Numbered from the stretch's first letter, positions 25,325 through 37,694 are shown. The stretch is DNA of 64,000 nucleotides from Cyclaneusma minus (GCA_037179335.1 JAKZHN010000010.1:7870-71869), one strand, 5' to 3'. The notes: generated by a model not told the origin, from the sequence alone. Made by a program: numbers and translations.

Positions 25325-25486
25325 TGTCATGGTATAAACCCTACGGGCTTATAGGCACGTGCCCTTAACCCCTGCATGCTTTGGGCGCCAAGCCTATAAA
25401 TATTGTAAATAAAAAGCTTTGAAAATACCTTTCGTTTTTTATATAATGGTATCATTATTATCCAATTCCTATTTTGCGCTATAATA
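25325..25486 (+). repeat. 5' LTR of Gypsy A
   Basis: Begins TGTCATGGTATAAACC, contains GCATGCTTTGGGCGCCAAG and ends GCGCTATAATA, which corresponds to GCGCCGTGACA in the 3' copy. Read against the 3' LTR, every difference I could see is a transition, and no indel is needed over 162 bp. Confidence 0.75.
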
Positions 25487-28400
25487 ATTTATTATATTTA
25501 CAATTAATTGCATTGCATTTAAAACTCTTTTTTTAATTATTTCCAAAGCGGTTTTTTTTTATTTTTCCTAAATTCCTTGCCTAAAAACCGTTTTTGGCAA
25601 TCCAGTTAAAATTTTTACCAAAAAAAGGTATTTTAAAAAATTACCAAAATCTTTATTTAAAACTTAAAATTTAGCAAATTTAAAAACTGAAATCCAATAT
25701 ACCCAGGATTTTAAACCGGCAAATTCATAAATAATAATATTAATATAACCGATTTTGAAATTCCAATTAATATAAGCAATAATGGCTTTACTATTATCCT
25801 GGGTTTTTTTAATTAAAATATCCCGAATCCGATTTAAAAACTCCCAAATACTAAGCGTGGCGGCCTTTTCGCAAGCGAATTAATTATTTAAACCGAGAAT
25901 ATAATTAGCTTTTTATAAATCAATTTTATTATAATAGCTAAAGCTATTTATTATTATTTAATTTAATATAATTGCTTTAAGCTAATTAGCAAATTTTAAT
26001 AAAGCTTTATTTAGTAAAATCAATTTTTTTTTTTAAATTGCAGCTTTTTTAAATACAATTAATATTATTATCGCTTAGCAATTCAATTGTGCTGCAAGCC
26101 TATAGCGCAATTTAAATAATTAAAAAGCCAGTATTTAGTATTTTATTGCCTAAAAGCCCCGTATTAAAATTATTAAATAAATTGCAATTAATTTGCCAGT
26201 ATTTATCGGCAATAATGTTAAAATGGCCAAATATTAAAAAAACAAAAAATTAAAAAAGAGATTGTATATATTTTAAAAGTTAATAGCAACGTTTTTAATA
26301 TTCTATTTAAGCGTATTTAATATTTAGCAAACTTGATTAAAAGCAAATATTTAGCCTAATATTAAGCGGTTTTTTTTTAAATATTATCCAAAATTTTAAA
26401 AATTCAAAAGAATAAAAATAGATTAATATAAATAAAAAATGAAAAGCTTTTTATATTAATTATACTATTTTAAATTTTATAAAAAAAACTAAGCACAACC
26501 TAAAAAAAAGAATAGGAAATAATTAGCTTTATGCTTTTTTTCTTATTAAATTGGCTTAATTAAAAAATAGAAAATTATTTTCCTTTGGTAAAAAATAATT
26601 AATGCTTTTGCAAATGAAGCTTATTAGCAATTTTAAATTCCAAACAAAGCAAATTTTAAATAGCTGGTAAAAGCTGTATGCTATTACTTTTAAATATATA
26701 TATAATAAAAAGTATATTTAAAAAAATTGAAATTTTAAAAATTGCGCTTTAAAATATAATGCCTTGAAATTTAGCAATAGCAATAATAATAATGGCCAAT
26801 TACGCTAATTTTTCTAGTGGCAGCAATTTTTAAATAATTATAAAACTAAAATAAAAATTATAAATTTCTAATATTCTGCCCGATTTTATTTGCAATATAT
26901 TTCGCAATATATTAGATAACTAAGTTAAAGATTATTGTTATAAAAATAGCTTATATAGTTATATTATTTAAATCTATTTTATTAAATTTGAAGTTTTAGC
27001 CCTATTGCGTAATTTTATTCTTTATTAATAATTTCAGCAGCAATTTATGAAAAATAATAATAAAAACGGATTTCTTTTATAATGATTTCCAAAGCAATTA
27101 AAATAGCGGTTTTAGCAAAAATAATTAAATCCAATATTTTTATAGCAACAAAATATTTACAATTAATAATAATATAAATAGCTATTTTATAAATATTTAA
27201 AATTATTATAATTTAATTATCTTTTTTTTAAATAGCTATTAAACGCCTATTAAGAATTATACTTTTTTTAAAAAAAATAGCTTTTGCAGCAATTGGCTTA
27301 TACGTTAAAATTATTTAGCGCTTTTAATAGCAAAAACGTAATTAGCTTTTAGCCTAAATCGCAATTGGAAACGCTTAATTCTTTTTTAAAATAGCCTTAT
27401 TAAAAATCGGCAAGTTTAAATAGCCGCTTTAATAATAAAGTATATATAATAGCTTTAAATTAAAATTCCGCTTTTTCAATAGCAAATTATTGCTTATTTG
27501 TCTTTTAGTTTTTATTGCGCAATTAAATTTCTTTATAAATAATTTAATTAATAATAGCTATATCGGTATTGGTTTTAGTAATGCAAATTTTATTTTGCAA
27601 TATTAATTTTTTATTTAATAATTTTGCTATGTTTAATTTTTATATTATAAAAATAAAAACAATTCTTTAATGTTTTTTATATTATTAAGCTTTTACTAAA
27701 TATTTTAATTATTATTAATTAATTATAACTATATAGCTATAATTTAAATATTAGCTAGCGCAATAATATTTTCTAATAGCGCATTTAAAATTATATTAAA
27801 AAATATTACTTTTATAATAGCCAGCCCAAATTAGCACTTTATTCTTTTGCTATTTAATTTTAAATTATAATTTATTTTTACTATTAAAAAAGCGCTAATT
27901 TCTATTATATTTTTTAATTATAAATTCCTATTTATTTTAATTGCAAAAAATACGCTAATTTTGCAACCGCTATTTAAATATTTTTTAATACTTTTTAAAA
28001 ATGCGCTAAATTTATATATTAATATAATATTTATTTTACATATAAATTATTATATTATAAAAGCAATTAATTAATAAAATAAAATCTATATATAAATAAT
28101 CTTTAATAGCAGGCCTAATTATTTAATAGCCGCAAAAATCGTTTTGGAATTTTATATTATTATAAATAAAATAAATAAAAGATTATTATTATTATTTAAT
28201 GCTTTTATTCCCTTTTTTATTATAATAATAAAATTCTAAATTATTTCCCCAAATATAAATAATATTAAATTAAGCGTAATTCTAAATTCTTTTATTTTTA
28301 GCCATTAGTTAAATATTTAAACAATGCATATTATTTAAAATAAGTTTAATTGCATTTTTAAAAACTAGAACGCCAGGAAATTTTATAAAGCTTTTTTTAT

Positions 28401-31327
28401 GCTTTTATTATTATTAAAAAACCAATTTCAAATTTTTTTAATAAATTCTATAAATATTACCAAGCTTTAAATAACATTTGCAAACGAATTTCAATTTTGT
28501 TTTATTATAGCAAATAATTATTTATATTTAATAAAATATTAAAAACCAATATAGCCAAATTTATAAAACCCAAATTAAAATTAACAATAGCCAAAATTAA
28601 AGCTATATTTCAAATTTGGCTATATAACTTGCAAAAAGCCTTTTTATTATAGAAAGCAAATAAATTGCTATTAAAATATTTATCAAATTATAAAATCAAG
28701 CTAATGCTTAATACAAAACTGCCGTATTAAAAAACAAAATTGTTTGCTAAAAACCCTAGCTTATATTTATAAATAGCTAAATAAATATTTAGCTAAAAGC
28801 TTTATTCATAAATTAAAAGCCAAACATATTATATTATTTATATTGGCAATTAAATTTAATAATAAAATAAAAAGATATTAAAATTACCGAAATTTAAATA
28901 GCATTATTATTAAAAATCGCTCTTCGCTTTTATTAACTCGCAAACCTTTTAATATTATATACCAAATTAAAATTTATATGAAATTAAATATAATAGCAAT
29001 TTTTAATTATTTTTAAAGAGCAAAAAAAAAGAGAAATAGCATTTATTATCCGCTTTAAACTATTTAAATCTTTTATTAATGTTTTTCGCTTATATAAGAA
29101 ATTTGCGTTTTTTCAATATTTTATTAATAGTATTTTATTTAATTTGTTTAATAAAAAATATATAATTTATTTTAACAAGATTTTTATTTATTTAAATAAT
29201 ATTACAAAATGTCGAAAGCATATTTAAAAAGTTATTTATTGGCTAGAAAATACAAATTTGCAAATTAATATTTGAAAATATAAATTTAAAACAATTAAAA
29301 TTAAATATTTAAATTTATTCATAATTTCGAATAATATTAAAATAAATCCAAAATAAAATAAAAGCAATATTTAAATAGCAGTCTTTTATTTATTGTTATA
29401 CTTTATAAAAATTTCTAAGCTTTGTAGATTTCTATTGCAAATTTATAAAGGATTTGTTTTTAAAATAACTTAATCCTTTTATAATTTAATTAAAAAAACA
29501 CCCTAATATTGGAATAGTTCAAATAGTAAGCATTTTAAAAGCTGCAATAAATATTTATGAAAGCACCAATATTAGTATTTTTTAATTATAATTGAAAAAT
29601 CATTTTAAAAACTAATGCTTTAAATTGGGTGTTTAATAAAGCATATTATTATAATATAATAATAATAGCCTATTATAACCAATTGCTTATTTTTTGATAA
29701 AATATATTTTAGCCAAATGCAATTATAAAATTTGTAATAAAAGGCTATTAATTATAATTAAATGCCCTAAAAAATAGCAATTAAAGCTTTAAAAGAATAT
29801 TGAATTTAAAATTTTAATTAATTATAAAAACTTGCAAATCTTTACTATAATTAAAATTTTAATTTAATAATAAATAAAATAGTTTAAATTTTTATCTGGA
29901 TTTAATCTTTGCATTATTTATTACCCGGGCATTAAAATAATTAAATTAAATATATTAAGCTAAAAGTAAAAAAAGAATTAATTGGTAATATAAATAAAAA
30001 ACTGGGTGATTAAGTGAAAATATTATTTTTGCAAGCGCTACTTAATAAAAATATATTAGCCAATATAATAATTAAAAAATTATCGCTAAATTTAATACAG
30101 CTAAATTCAGCTTTTATAATCATACCAAATATTAATAAAAATATTAATAAGCTAATTAATAAACCTTATACAATACTTACAATTGCTTAAAAAGCCCTAG
30201 CTTATTTGCAAGATAAAAAATATTATAAATAGCTAAAAAAGCTTTAAAAAATAATGCATTTTTAAATAATAAATTTTAAAATAAAAAAAGGCCGAACTTA
30301 TTATTGCAATAGAATTTTTATTCTGCCAAATATAAAAAAGCTAAAAATTTAAATTATTTATTGCATATAGTTTTTAATATTCGCTAGCTATTTAAAAAAA
30401 ATCAAAATTATAGCTAATATTATCAAATATTATTAATAGCCAAATAGATCTAAAAAACTAAATAAATATCTAAAGGCTTATAAATTTTGCAATTAAATCA
30501 AAGCCTTTTGCTTAATATTTTCTGGCTTTTTATAATTTCTATTAATTCTATTTTGCGTATAATTCAATATTTTTATAAATTATATTACCCTTTTTTCAAT
30601 TTATAAATAAAATAATCAAAACTACCAGTATATTATAATAATTATTTGCCGGCTTATTAAAATAAAACCTTTTATTCCAATAGTAAGTCTAAGCGCAAAT
30701 AAATCTGCCGATGTCTTTATTAATTAAATTTATTATTCTTATAAAATACCGGATAATATTATATTTAATAAAAAAATTTGTATTTTAATTTTGAATTCAT
30801 TTATTTAAAAAACTAAGAATTAAATTAAAGCATTTTTTAGTTTTTTATTTTAAAATTAATAATTAAATTAAAAAATTAAACGCCTATTTGAAATAATATT
30901 TCCGGTTTTTTATAATATTTATTTAAAACAATTGGGTGAATTAGCTTTTGCTAGCTAAATTTGCTTTAAATAATTAAATTTTAAAAATAATAAACATAAT
31001 ACCGTTGTTTGCAAATTATAGCTACTATTTGCAAATAGCCATTAAACTTCTTAATTTTCGCCTTCCAAAGTTTTTAAAGCGAATATAATTGCCGATTATA
31101 TAAAACGCATGTTAACCTAGCTAAAGGCTTTTGTCTAATAAGCAGCAAAGCAATATAAAAATAACGCCAATAATAATTACAGCAAAGCTTTAAAATTTAA
31201 ATAAAATTAATTAATATATATTAATATCAAAAATATAAAAACCAATTATTTTATAAAAAAAGAAAAAAAACCTAGATTATAGCCTACTAAAAGAATTTAT
31301 AACCGGGCCTGCTAAATTATCATTTTA

Positions 31328-31399
31328 GCCATTATAAAGCTTTATCCGGTATTTTATAATAATTTGCTGCGACCGAAGCTAAAGATTAAAGGCCTTTCA
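31328..31399 (+). pseudogene. Gypsy integrase C-terminal motif
   Basis: The frame reads LYPVFYNNLLRPK followed by IKGL. Fungal Gypsy integrases carry a very similar PVFH.SLLRP motif close to their C-terminus. His to Tyr and Ser to Asn are single transitions. The same region is present in the second copy at about 37,050-37,100 on the minus strand. Confidence 0.6.
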
Positions 31400-31533
31400 A
31401 ATTAAAAAAACTTTAATAAAATAAAAAGCAGGAATATTAGAAAAAATATTAAAAAGGGATAATAAAATTTGAAAACCGGAAAAACGCTAGAAATTTAATA
31501 ATATTTTTAATATTTAAAAGAAAAACCGAGATT

Positions 31534-31672
31534 GGCTTGAAATACAAAATTAAATGGATTTACCAAACTTTAAATTGGTAATTTGAAAATAGCTTTAAAA
31601 GTATAAAAAAATACATTTAAAAATAGCATTAAAAGAACCCAAATACATTTGAATCCCCAGGCTTTGTATAAT
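31534..31672 (+). pseudogene. Chromodomain-like tail of Gypsy A polyprotein
   Basis: The frame reads GLKYKIKWIYQTLNW, a stop, FENSFKSIKKYI and, after further stops, a degraded H..NP segment. This matches the chromodomain layout of chromoviral integrases (YLVKW.GY....W.P..NL......F...NP). Stops are TAA or TAG where CAA, CAG or TGG are expected. The same motif occurs in the second copy from 36,876 on the minus strand (GLEYKIKWIY). A frame change separates it from the integrase motif upstream. In active elements such a domain guides integration to methylated-histone heterochromatin; that is family knowledge. Confidence 0.65.
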
Positions 31673-31987
31673 AATAGGCTAAAAAAAACAAAAATATTTT
31701 AATAGCGGCGAAATGTTTTTAAATTAAAATAACCGGCTTTTAAAAAAGAATTATTACCATTTAAAAAGGCCAAGGGAAATTATTTAAAGCATTAATAATT
31801 AACGCATTGCTAGCGCTAGCAATTTAAAGAAAGAAAAATCGAAAAAACTCAGGTTTTTACGGATAGTTTAAAATAAAGTTTGCCAAATTAGAATATTTGG
31901 ATTTGGATAATTTATTATTTTATTTTATTAATCAAAAATTATAAATTAAATTTAACGCTATTTAAAACTAAATAGCAATTAAAAACA

Positions 31988-32149
31988 TATTACGGTATAA
32001 ATCTTACGGGCCTATAAGTATATACCTTTAACCCTTGCATGCTTTGGGCGCCAAATTTACAAATACTACAAATAAAAAGCTTTAAAAACACCTTTCGTTT
32101 TTTGCATAATAACGTCGTTATTATTTGACCCCTATTTTGCGCCGTGACA
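31988..32149 (+). repeat. 3' LTR of Gypsy A
   Basis: Begins TATTACGGTATAAATC (TGTCACGG after C-to-T and G-to-A change) and ends GCGCCGTGACA. The length equals the 5' LTR. A third, minus-strand copy lies at 36,262-36,413. The 60-codon frame on its minus strand is spurious. Confidence 0.75.
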
Positions 32150-33046
32150 ATTTGCCTTATATTTAATTTCAAAATAATACTTTAAAAGTATTTTCCATTA
32201 TTTGGTTTGCCTGGTATTTAATGATTTTATAATTATAAATTATTTTCAAATTTTATAGTCGCTAACCATTTGGATATTTTATTTTACGCCAATTAAATAA
32301 ATACGCTAATTTACAAAAGCTAAAATTATACCTAGCAATTTTTTATTATAAACACTATAATTTAATTAATATTTATTTATAGTTTTAAATCAATAAAGTA
32401 TTAAATGCTAAAACCTATTTAATGGTTTTTAAAAAAACACACTAGCGTATATATTATTTAAAGCATTTATTTCAAGCTTTGATTTATATTTAACATTGAA
32501 ATTGGCCAGTAATAAAGTTGATATTAGCGTAATTTTCAATATTTTAAATGCTTATTTATATTAAAGTAACCAATTTCAAATATAGCGTTTTTTAATAAAT
32601 TGATTTAAAAATTTTGCAATTTAATTATAATTTTCAATAAATATTTAATAGAAATTGCAAAAGCCAGAAAATGCTTAAAATTTCCTAATCCCTTTTTTTA
32701 AAGCATTTCCAATTTTAAATAGTTTTAATTTTGCTAAATTTAATTTGAATACCTTTTATAAAAATAATATATTTCAAATATTTAATTTTTATAATTAAAA
32801 ACGAGACTTGCATTATTTCGCAAGCGAAATAGGTGCAATTCTCGGCGGAGTCTCTATACGCTAAATTAAGCTTTGTCCTAGTTTTTAGAAATTATTTTAA
32901 TTAGGTGAAAATTGCAATTATTATTAATATTTAAAAATAATAATTAATAGCTACGCTTTTCCCTTCGCTTTTTTCCCTCGCAAGCTCGAAAAAAAAGCCT
33001 GGCCTTCGCTTGCTATTAAGTAATATTTTTAATTTAATTTTATTAA

Positions 33047-33222
33047 TTTAATTATTATTTAATTATTATTTAATTATTATTTAATTATTATTTAATTATT
33101 ATTTAATTACTGTTTAATTATTATTTAATTACTGTTTAATTACTATTTAGTTATTATTTAATTATTATTTAATTATTATTTAATTATTATTTAATTATTA
33201 TTTAATCATTATTTAGTTATTA
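33047..33222. repeat. Minisatellite, 11-bp unit x16
   Basis: Sixteen head-to-tail copies of TTTAATTATTA run without a break in phase. A few units carry single-base variants (ACTG, ACTA, GTTA or CATT endings). The homologous place in the copy at 53 kb (about 53,266-53,305) has only a few degenerate units, so array length differs between copies. Confidence 0.9.
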
Positions 33223-33287
33223 TTATTTAATCTTTTTTTAAATATTATTAATTTAAAATTATGCGTAATGCAAAAATTAAGCGTAAT

Positions 33288-33370
33288 TGTAACGGCGCGG
33301 GGATTCGAACCCCGGAGATGGCTAAAACGCTTAGCGAAAAAAGCGGTGGTCCGAGCTTAAAAATTACGTG
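33288..33370 (-). repeat. tRNA-like 3' half in family E
   Basis: On the minus strand CCGGGGTTCGAATCCCCG forms a perfect T-arm: a 5-bp stem and a 7-base TTCGAAT loop that also fits the Pol III box B consensus. It is followed by CGCCGTT, which fits an acceptor 3' strand. A GCTTTTTTCGCTAAGC hairpin lies upstream, but no D-arm or matching acceptor 5' strand is found, so this is not a complete tRNA gene. Serine-type tRNAs have similar ends, but identity is not secure. Confidence 0.5.
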
Positions 33371-33560
33371 ATAGCAACAATTTCTTTTTTTTGCCGACTT
33401 TGAAAATTAATACTAACTGCAATAATAATTCGATTTCGAAAATTCAAACGGATTTGCTGGGTTTAGTTATGGCTTTATTTAAATATCCAATTTTAAATTC
33501 GTAGCCCCAATGGTGGTGAAAGTAACGTTATTGAATTATAGAGGAAAACTCGCATTTTTT

Positions 33561-34560
33561 AATATTGATTTGCAGGCTAGCAGCCTCTAAATAAATAAGG
33601 ATTTTTCTACTTTTTTTATATTATGTAAAAATATTTAAATAAATGCAATATAATATTTATTTAGCAAATTAAAAAATATACTATTAATATATTCTTAAAA
33701 AATAGCTAATTTATTAATTAATTTAAATAATAATACTATCCATTACCATATATTATAATAGATGCAAAATATTATAAAGCGCTTAAAAACTTCGTTCATT
33801 TAAATTTAATAAAATATTTAGTTTTGCTAAATTTAATTTTGTTTTTATTAAAAAGCAAAAGCTTTCGCCGGATTTTTTAATAAATAAAATAGGGGCTGCA
33901 AACGGAAAAAAAGCTGAATTTAATAGATTTCTTGCGCAAGCAGCTTTTTAATTTTTTTTAAATATAGTATATAATAAAAAATAGCCAAAACTATTTTCCG
34001 GAGCTTCCAGCTTAACTTTGGCATTATATAGGCCATACTTTAATAAAATATCGAAATCCCTTTCCGAAAAATAAAATTTAAAGCCTTCTTAAAAATGCAT
34101 AAAAAGCTTTCAATTTAGCTATTTGTTATTGCTAAAATTCTTTAATTTATTCAATATTTTCTTAGCTTTCAAAACTTTGCTCATTTTATATAAAAAACAA
34201 GTTTATATAATAACTTTTTTTTAAAATTCTTTAATATTCCATTGTATATTTGCGCCGCTAATTTAAAAAATTTCTATAACTAAATTTAATAAGAATTCCA
34301 TTTTTTTAAGCTTTAATAATAGCTTGGGCCTTTCACCGGCAAGCTTTTAATTTATAATATTTATAGTTTTTTTTATAATTAACTTGTATATAAAAACAGC
34401 TTTTAAAGCCTATTTTAAGATTAATAAATTGGAATTTTTATTTTTAAATATATTAAATATTGAAACAAATATAGCTAAAATTTTCCTAGTGTTTTTAATA
34501 GCAAAATATTTCTTATTTTCATAAAAATGGGCAGGGGATTACCAATATATATTGTATTAA
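33561..34560. other. AT-rich DNA, no feature seen
   Basis: RIP-like sequence with dense stops on both strands. No repeat partner or domain was recognised. Confidence 0.4.
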
Positions 34561-34690
34561 AAAGGGCAAGAAAATCGCTGTCGCCAAAAGTCTAAAAGCA
34601 TTTAAACTTTTGGCATTAATTACGCTAATGCCTAAGGCATCCCATGGTCCGTGCATTATAGTCCATGCATTTTAATTAGGGGCTTAAAAG
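34561..34690. repeat. GC-richer island with inverted repeat
   Basis: Contains a perfect inverted repeat (GCCAAAAGT at 34,583-34,591 and ACTTTTGGC at 34,606-34,614) and the words ATGCCTAAGGCAT and CATGGTCCGTGC, which also occur in the 3' part of LTR-like family B. It may be a rearranged or partial family B fragment. It borders the Copia remnant 2 on its 3' side. Confidence 0.35.
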
Positions 34691-34899
34691 CGCTTTTTTT
34701 CAATACTTTCCTATAATTTTAATTATTTTAATTTAATATAGCCATTTTTTATATTTTTTATAAACCAATTTTAATATTTTAATATATTTTTTAAATTTAA
34801 CCCGTTTTAAAGGCTTTATTATACTATTAGCTATTATAAAATCATAAAAACAAAATCTATAATAAGCTTTAAATTATTTTTCAAATTTGTAATAAAATA

Positions 34900-36261
34900 A
34901 TATAAAATATTAATATATCTGAACTTTTTAATTACATAATTTTTTTAATAAAAGCTAAAGCTCCCTAATTATTTCCAAGCATTTTAATATAATTGGAATT
35001 TTTTCCAATATATTTTCTATATTTTAAAAATTTAAAAATTTAAATTAGCTATTATTTCTATTTAATATATTCAGCTATAATTATATATTTTAATTTGCAA
35101 ATAAATATAGCTATTAATTTCTGCTTTTTGCTTAATTATAATGAAGCTTTTTTATAAAATATAGCTATGCTTTTTAATACATTAATTTTATTTGCTTTCT
35201 TATTAGCCTAATTAGCATTTAAATATACTATTACCTTTATATGTTTTTCAAAACTATAGCAAATTTAATAATTAATAATAAAATTAAAATATTGTACAAA
35301 ATCTTTAAAGGCATAGCTATAATATTTTGCAAAATTGCTTATATATTAAACCAGTTTTTTTAATATAAAACAAATTTGGCCGAATAAAAATTATTGCAAA
35401 TATTAAATTATTAATAATTCTTTGGTATTTCTTAATATTAATTTTTTCGTTATTATTTATTGCAGGCTATAAAATAATATAATCGGCTAAAGGCATTATT
35501 TTTAATTTATAAATAGCTTTAGTAATTCTATATTTTTCCAATATAATTCTAATATAATTTTTTCAATTCATAAACAATTTTCTTTTTTTCTATTATAAAT
35601 AATTCTTATATTAAATCTTTTTTAAATTTTTTCCAGATTCTTAATATTGAATTTGGCTATTAATTTTTTGAAAAACCACATCAGCTATTTTGTTTTTTTG
35701 CAATTGCAGCAATATTATTAATATATATTAATAATTTAATTTTTCTTTTAAAATATATATAAATATAAAGGTTTGCAAAGCCTTAAATAAATCCCTATTG
35801 TTTTAATTTTTTATTATTAATAAATTCTATTGTTTTGCAATTTGCTTCAATTTATAAAAGCTGCGAAAAACCTTTAGCATATATTTTTCTAAAAAGAAAG
35901 AATTTATAATGCTTTAATATTAAATAGCATTTTTGCTTTAGTAAATGCACTTTTAATATTAAAATGCAAATATTTTAAATTTGTTTATACCATTAAAAAT
36001 AAGAAAATCCTTAATATTTTTATATAAATTATAAATGCAAATATTCTTTTATAATTTTTGCCAAATATTTAGCTAAAGCCTTTGGCAACCAATTTGGCTT
36101 TAAATTATTTAATTAAATTATTAATTTTAATTTTAATAATATAAACCGGTTTGGTAAAAATCAAATTAATCTTTAACAAACATTTAACTGCTTCCTATAT
36201 TTTATTTTCTATAGGGAATACCAGCTTAAAAATTGTAGCTTTTTTCCATTGGCTTGCATGC
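34900..36261 (-). mobile_element. Copia-type retrotransposon remnant 2 (minus strand)
   Basis: The RNase H region at 35,246-35,055 identifies the family and strand. Sequence from about 35,150 to 36,070 has a degraded direct homologue at about 38,150-39,640 in Copia remnant 3 (for example ATAAAATATAGCTATGCTTTT, and TTTTGCAATTTGCTTCAATTT against TTTTGCAATTTACTTCAATTT), so the two share reverse transcriptase-RNase H sequence. The upstream side is cut off by the Gypsy A LTR at 36,262. No LTR was found for it. Confidence 0.55.
35055..35246 (-). pseudogene. Copia RNase H domain, catalytic residues lost
   Basis: Sixty-four codons in one frame follow the Copia RNase H layout: VYLNANxANKKANK (from the SDADWAGD..NRRS block, with Asp to Asn and Trp to stop), then KSIAIFYKKAS, LSKKQKLIAI, and CKLKYIIIAEYIK (from the S(T/C)EAEY.A block with Glu to Lys). 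Each change is a single RIP-type transition. The first catalytic Asp and the catalytic Glu are both lost. Confidence 0.7.
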
Positions 36262-36413
36262 TATCACGGCGCAAGGTAATAAGAACGATATTGTGCGAGG
36301 AATTAAAGGTGTTCTCAAAGCTCTCTATTTATAATATTTATAAGCTTGGCGCCTAAAGCATGCAGGCTTTAAAGGGCATATGCTTATAGGCTTATAAAAT
36401 TTATATTATAATA
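36262..36413 (-). repeat. LTR of Gypsy A copy 2
   Basis: This 152-bp copy in minus orientation shares the core GCATGCTTTAGGCGCCAAG with the LTRs at 25,325 and 31,988. Both termini reduce to TGTCACGG or its complement after undoing transitions. Confidence 0.7.
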
Positions 36414-37250
36414 TTGTTTTTCCTTTAAAATGCTATTTATTTTTAAATAGCGCTAAATCTGTTTTAAAATTCCAGCTAAAAAAAGAAAAATAATAAATTA
36501 CTTAAATCCAAATACTTTAATTTGGCAGATTTTATTTTAAGCCATTTATAATAAACTAATTTTTTTTAAATATCCCTTTTTCTAAATTGCTAAAATCAGC
36601 AATGCTTTAGCCACCAATGCCTTAAATAGTTTTTTTCGGCCTTTTTTAAATAATAATACCGTTTTTCTAAAAGCCGGTTATTTTGATTTAAAAAGATCGG
36701 CCGCTATTAAATTTTTTTTATTTTTTTTAGCCCATTTTTATATAAAGCCTAAAAATTCCAATTTATCCGGATTGTTTTAATATTATTTTTAAACGTATTT
36801 TTCTATGCCTTTAAAACTATTTTTTAAATTATTAATTGAAGGCTTAATAAATCCATTTAATTTTATATTCCAAGCCAATTCCATTTCGCTTTTTTTAATA
36901 TTTAAAATATTATTAAATTCCCAATAATTTTTTAATTTTTTAATTTCATTATTTCTTTTTAATATCCGCCCTTTAATGTTTTAATTTTTAATTTTATTAC
37001 TCTTTTGTTAATTTAAAAGGCTTTTAATTTCTAGCTTTGGCTAAAAAAGGCTATTATAAAATACTGAATAAACTTTTATAATGGCTAAAAGATTAATATA
37101 GCAGGCTTGGCTATAATCGTTTTTAATTAATTATAATCCTGCCTATTTCTTTTTATAAAGCAATTGGTTTTTATATCTTTGATATTAATATATATTAATT
37201 AATTCATTTTAAATTAGAAACGCTAAATTATCATTAAAAAGCTTATTATT
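36262..37250 (-). mobile_element. Gypsy A copy 2, truncated 3' end
   Basis: The minus strand carries the 3' part of the same element as 25,325-32,149: about 800 bp of internal sequence colinear with 31,200-31,987, then the LTR at 36,413-36,262. The integrase-tail and chromodomain-like motifs recur (GLEYKIKWIY from 36,876). The LTR start is TATTATAA, which differs from TGTCACGG by transitions only, and its end is GCGCCGTGATA. The 5' two-thirds are absent. Confidence 0.65.
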
Positions 37251-37549
37251 AAATTATTGAAAAAGCTTGCCGCTGGAGTATTAAAAAAGCTTAAGGCTAT
37301 TATAAATAGCTTTAAAAATATACCTCGCTATTTAAACTAATTAATTACCATTAGCCGCTATTACGCCGCTGGGGGAGTATTAAAAAATGGGTAATTTTTG
37401 GGGCTTTCTGCTGAAAATTGCTAAGTAATTACGTAAGCAGGCAAAGCCCTTAAGGCCACGCATTTAAAGCTATTTATAAAAATCAACCTTTATTATCCAT
37501 GCTTTCGCATGCTTATTATAGCCACGATTATACCATGGTTTTAATACGC
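37251..37549. other. Partly preserved patch with local repeats
   Basis: The word GCCGCTGGAGTATTAAAAAA (about 37,270) recurs as GCCGCTGGGGGAGTATTAAA (about 37,370). The patch keeps several GC-rich words (TTACGTAAGCAGGCAAAGCCC, AGGCCACGC). It lies between Gypsy A copy 2 and the 145-bp repeat of Copia 3. Its identity is unknown. Confidence 0.35.
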
Positions 37550-37694
37550 TGGTTATAAAAGCGAATAAAATTTTGTATTAATTGCTTAAAATTTTAAATT
37601 AAAAGCGTTTTTGTATTGTAAATATTTAATTATAAAAGACGCTAATTTTATTTTAATTAAACAAAATTCTATATAATTATTTTTATAATAGCCA
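37550..37694 (-). repeat. 3' LTR of Copia 3 (heavily RIP-mutated)
   Basis: Pairs with 43,606-43,750 over the full 145 bp. The right portion reads GCTAATTTTATTTTAATTAA where the partner has GCTAATCCCGTTCTAGCTAA, a run of C-to-T and G-to-A changes. A few transversions also separate the two copies. Confidence 0.6.

Larger units (their letters stand above)
25325..32149 (+). mobile_element. Gypsy-type retrotransposon A with 162-bp LTRs
   Basis: Two direct repeats of exactly 162 bp bound a 6.8-kb element. Near the 3' end the plus strand encodes an integrase C-terminal motif (31,328-31,399) and then a chromodomain-like segment (31,534-31,672), placing it with the chromovirus-type Gypsy elements. 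The intervening 5.5 kb should hold gag, protease, reverse transcriptase and most of integrase, but stops are so dense that I could not delimit them. LTR ends are TGTCACGG and CCGTGACA, themselves inverted. A 5-bp target duplication is not evident. The element is inactive. Confidence 0.7.
32790..33560 (-). mobile_element. Repeat family E, deletion derivative with minisatellite
   Basis: On the minus strand the order is: start block (33,560-33,400, ACTTTCACCACCATTGG), tRNA-like block (33,370-33,288), an 11-bp minisatellite (33,222-33,047), a CT-rich insert (33,020-32,952) and the palindromic end module (32,880-32,790). The same start, tRNA-like and end blocks bound the 2.4-kb copy at 52,935-55,345, where about 1.9 kb of body lies between. 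The body is missing here, so this is an internal deletion derivative or a non-autonomous relative. The tRNA-like and end blocks retain more G+C than their surroundings. Confidence 0.65.

Noticed and set aside
33047..33222. CRISPR-like array
   Set aside because: The 11-bp units are contiguous with no spacers, and the organism is a fungus. It is a minisatellite.
33288..33370. Functional serine tRNA gene
   Set aside because: Only the T-arm and acceptor 3' strand are present. There is no box A or matching 5' acceptor strand, and the second copy has a T-stem mismatch.
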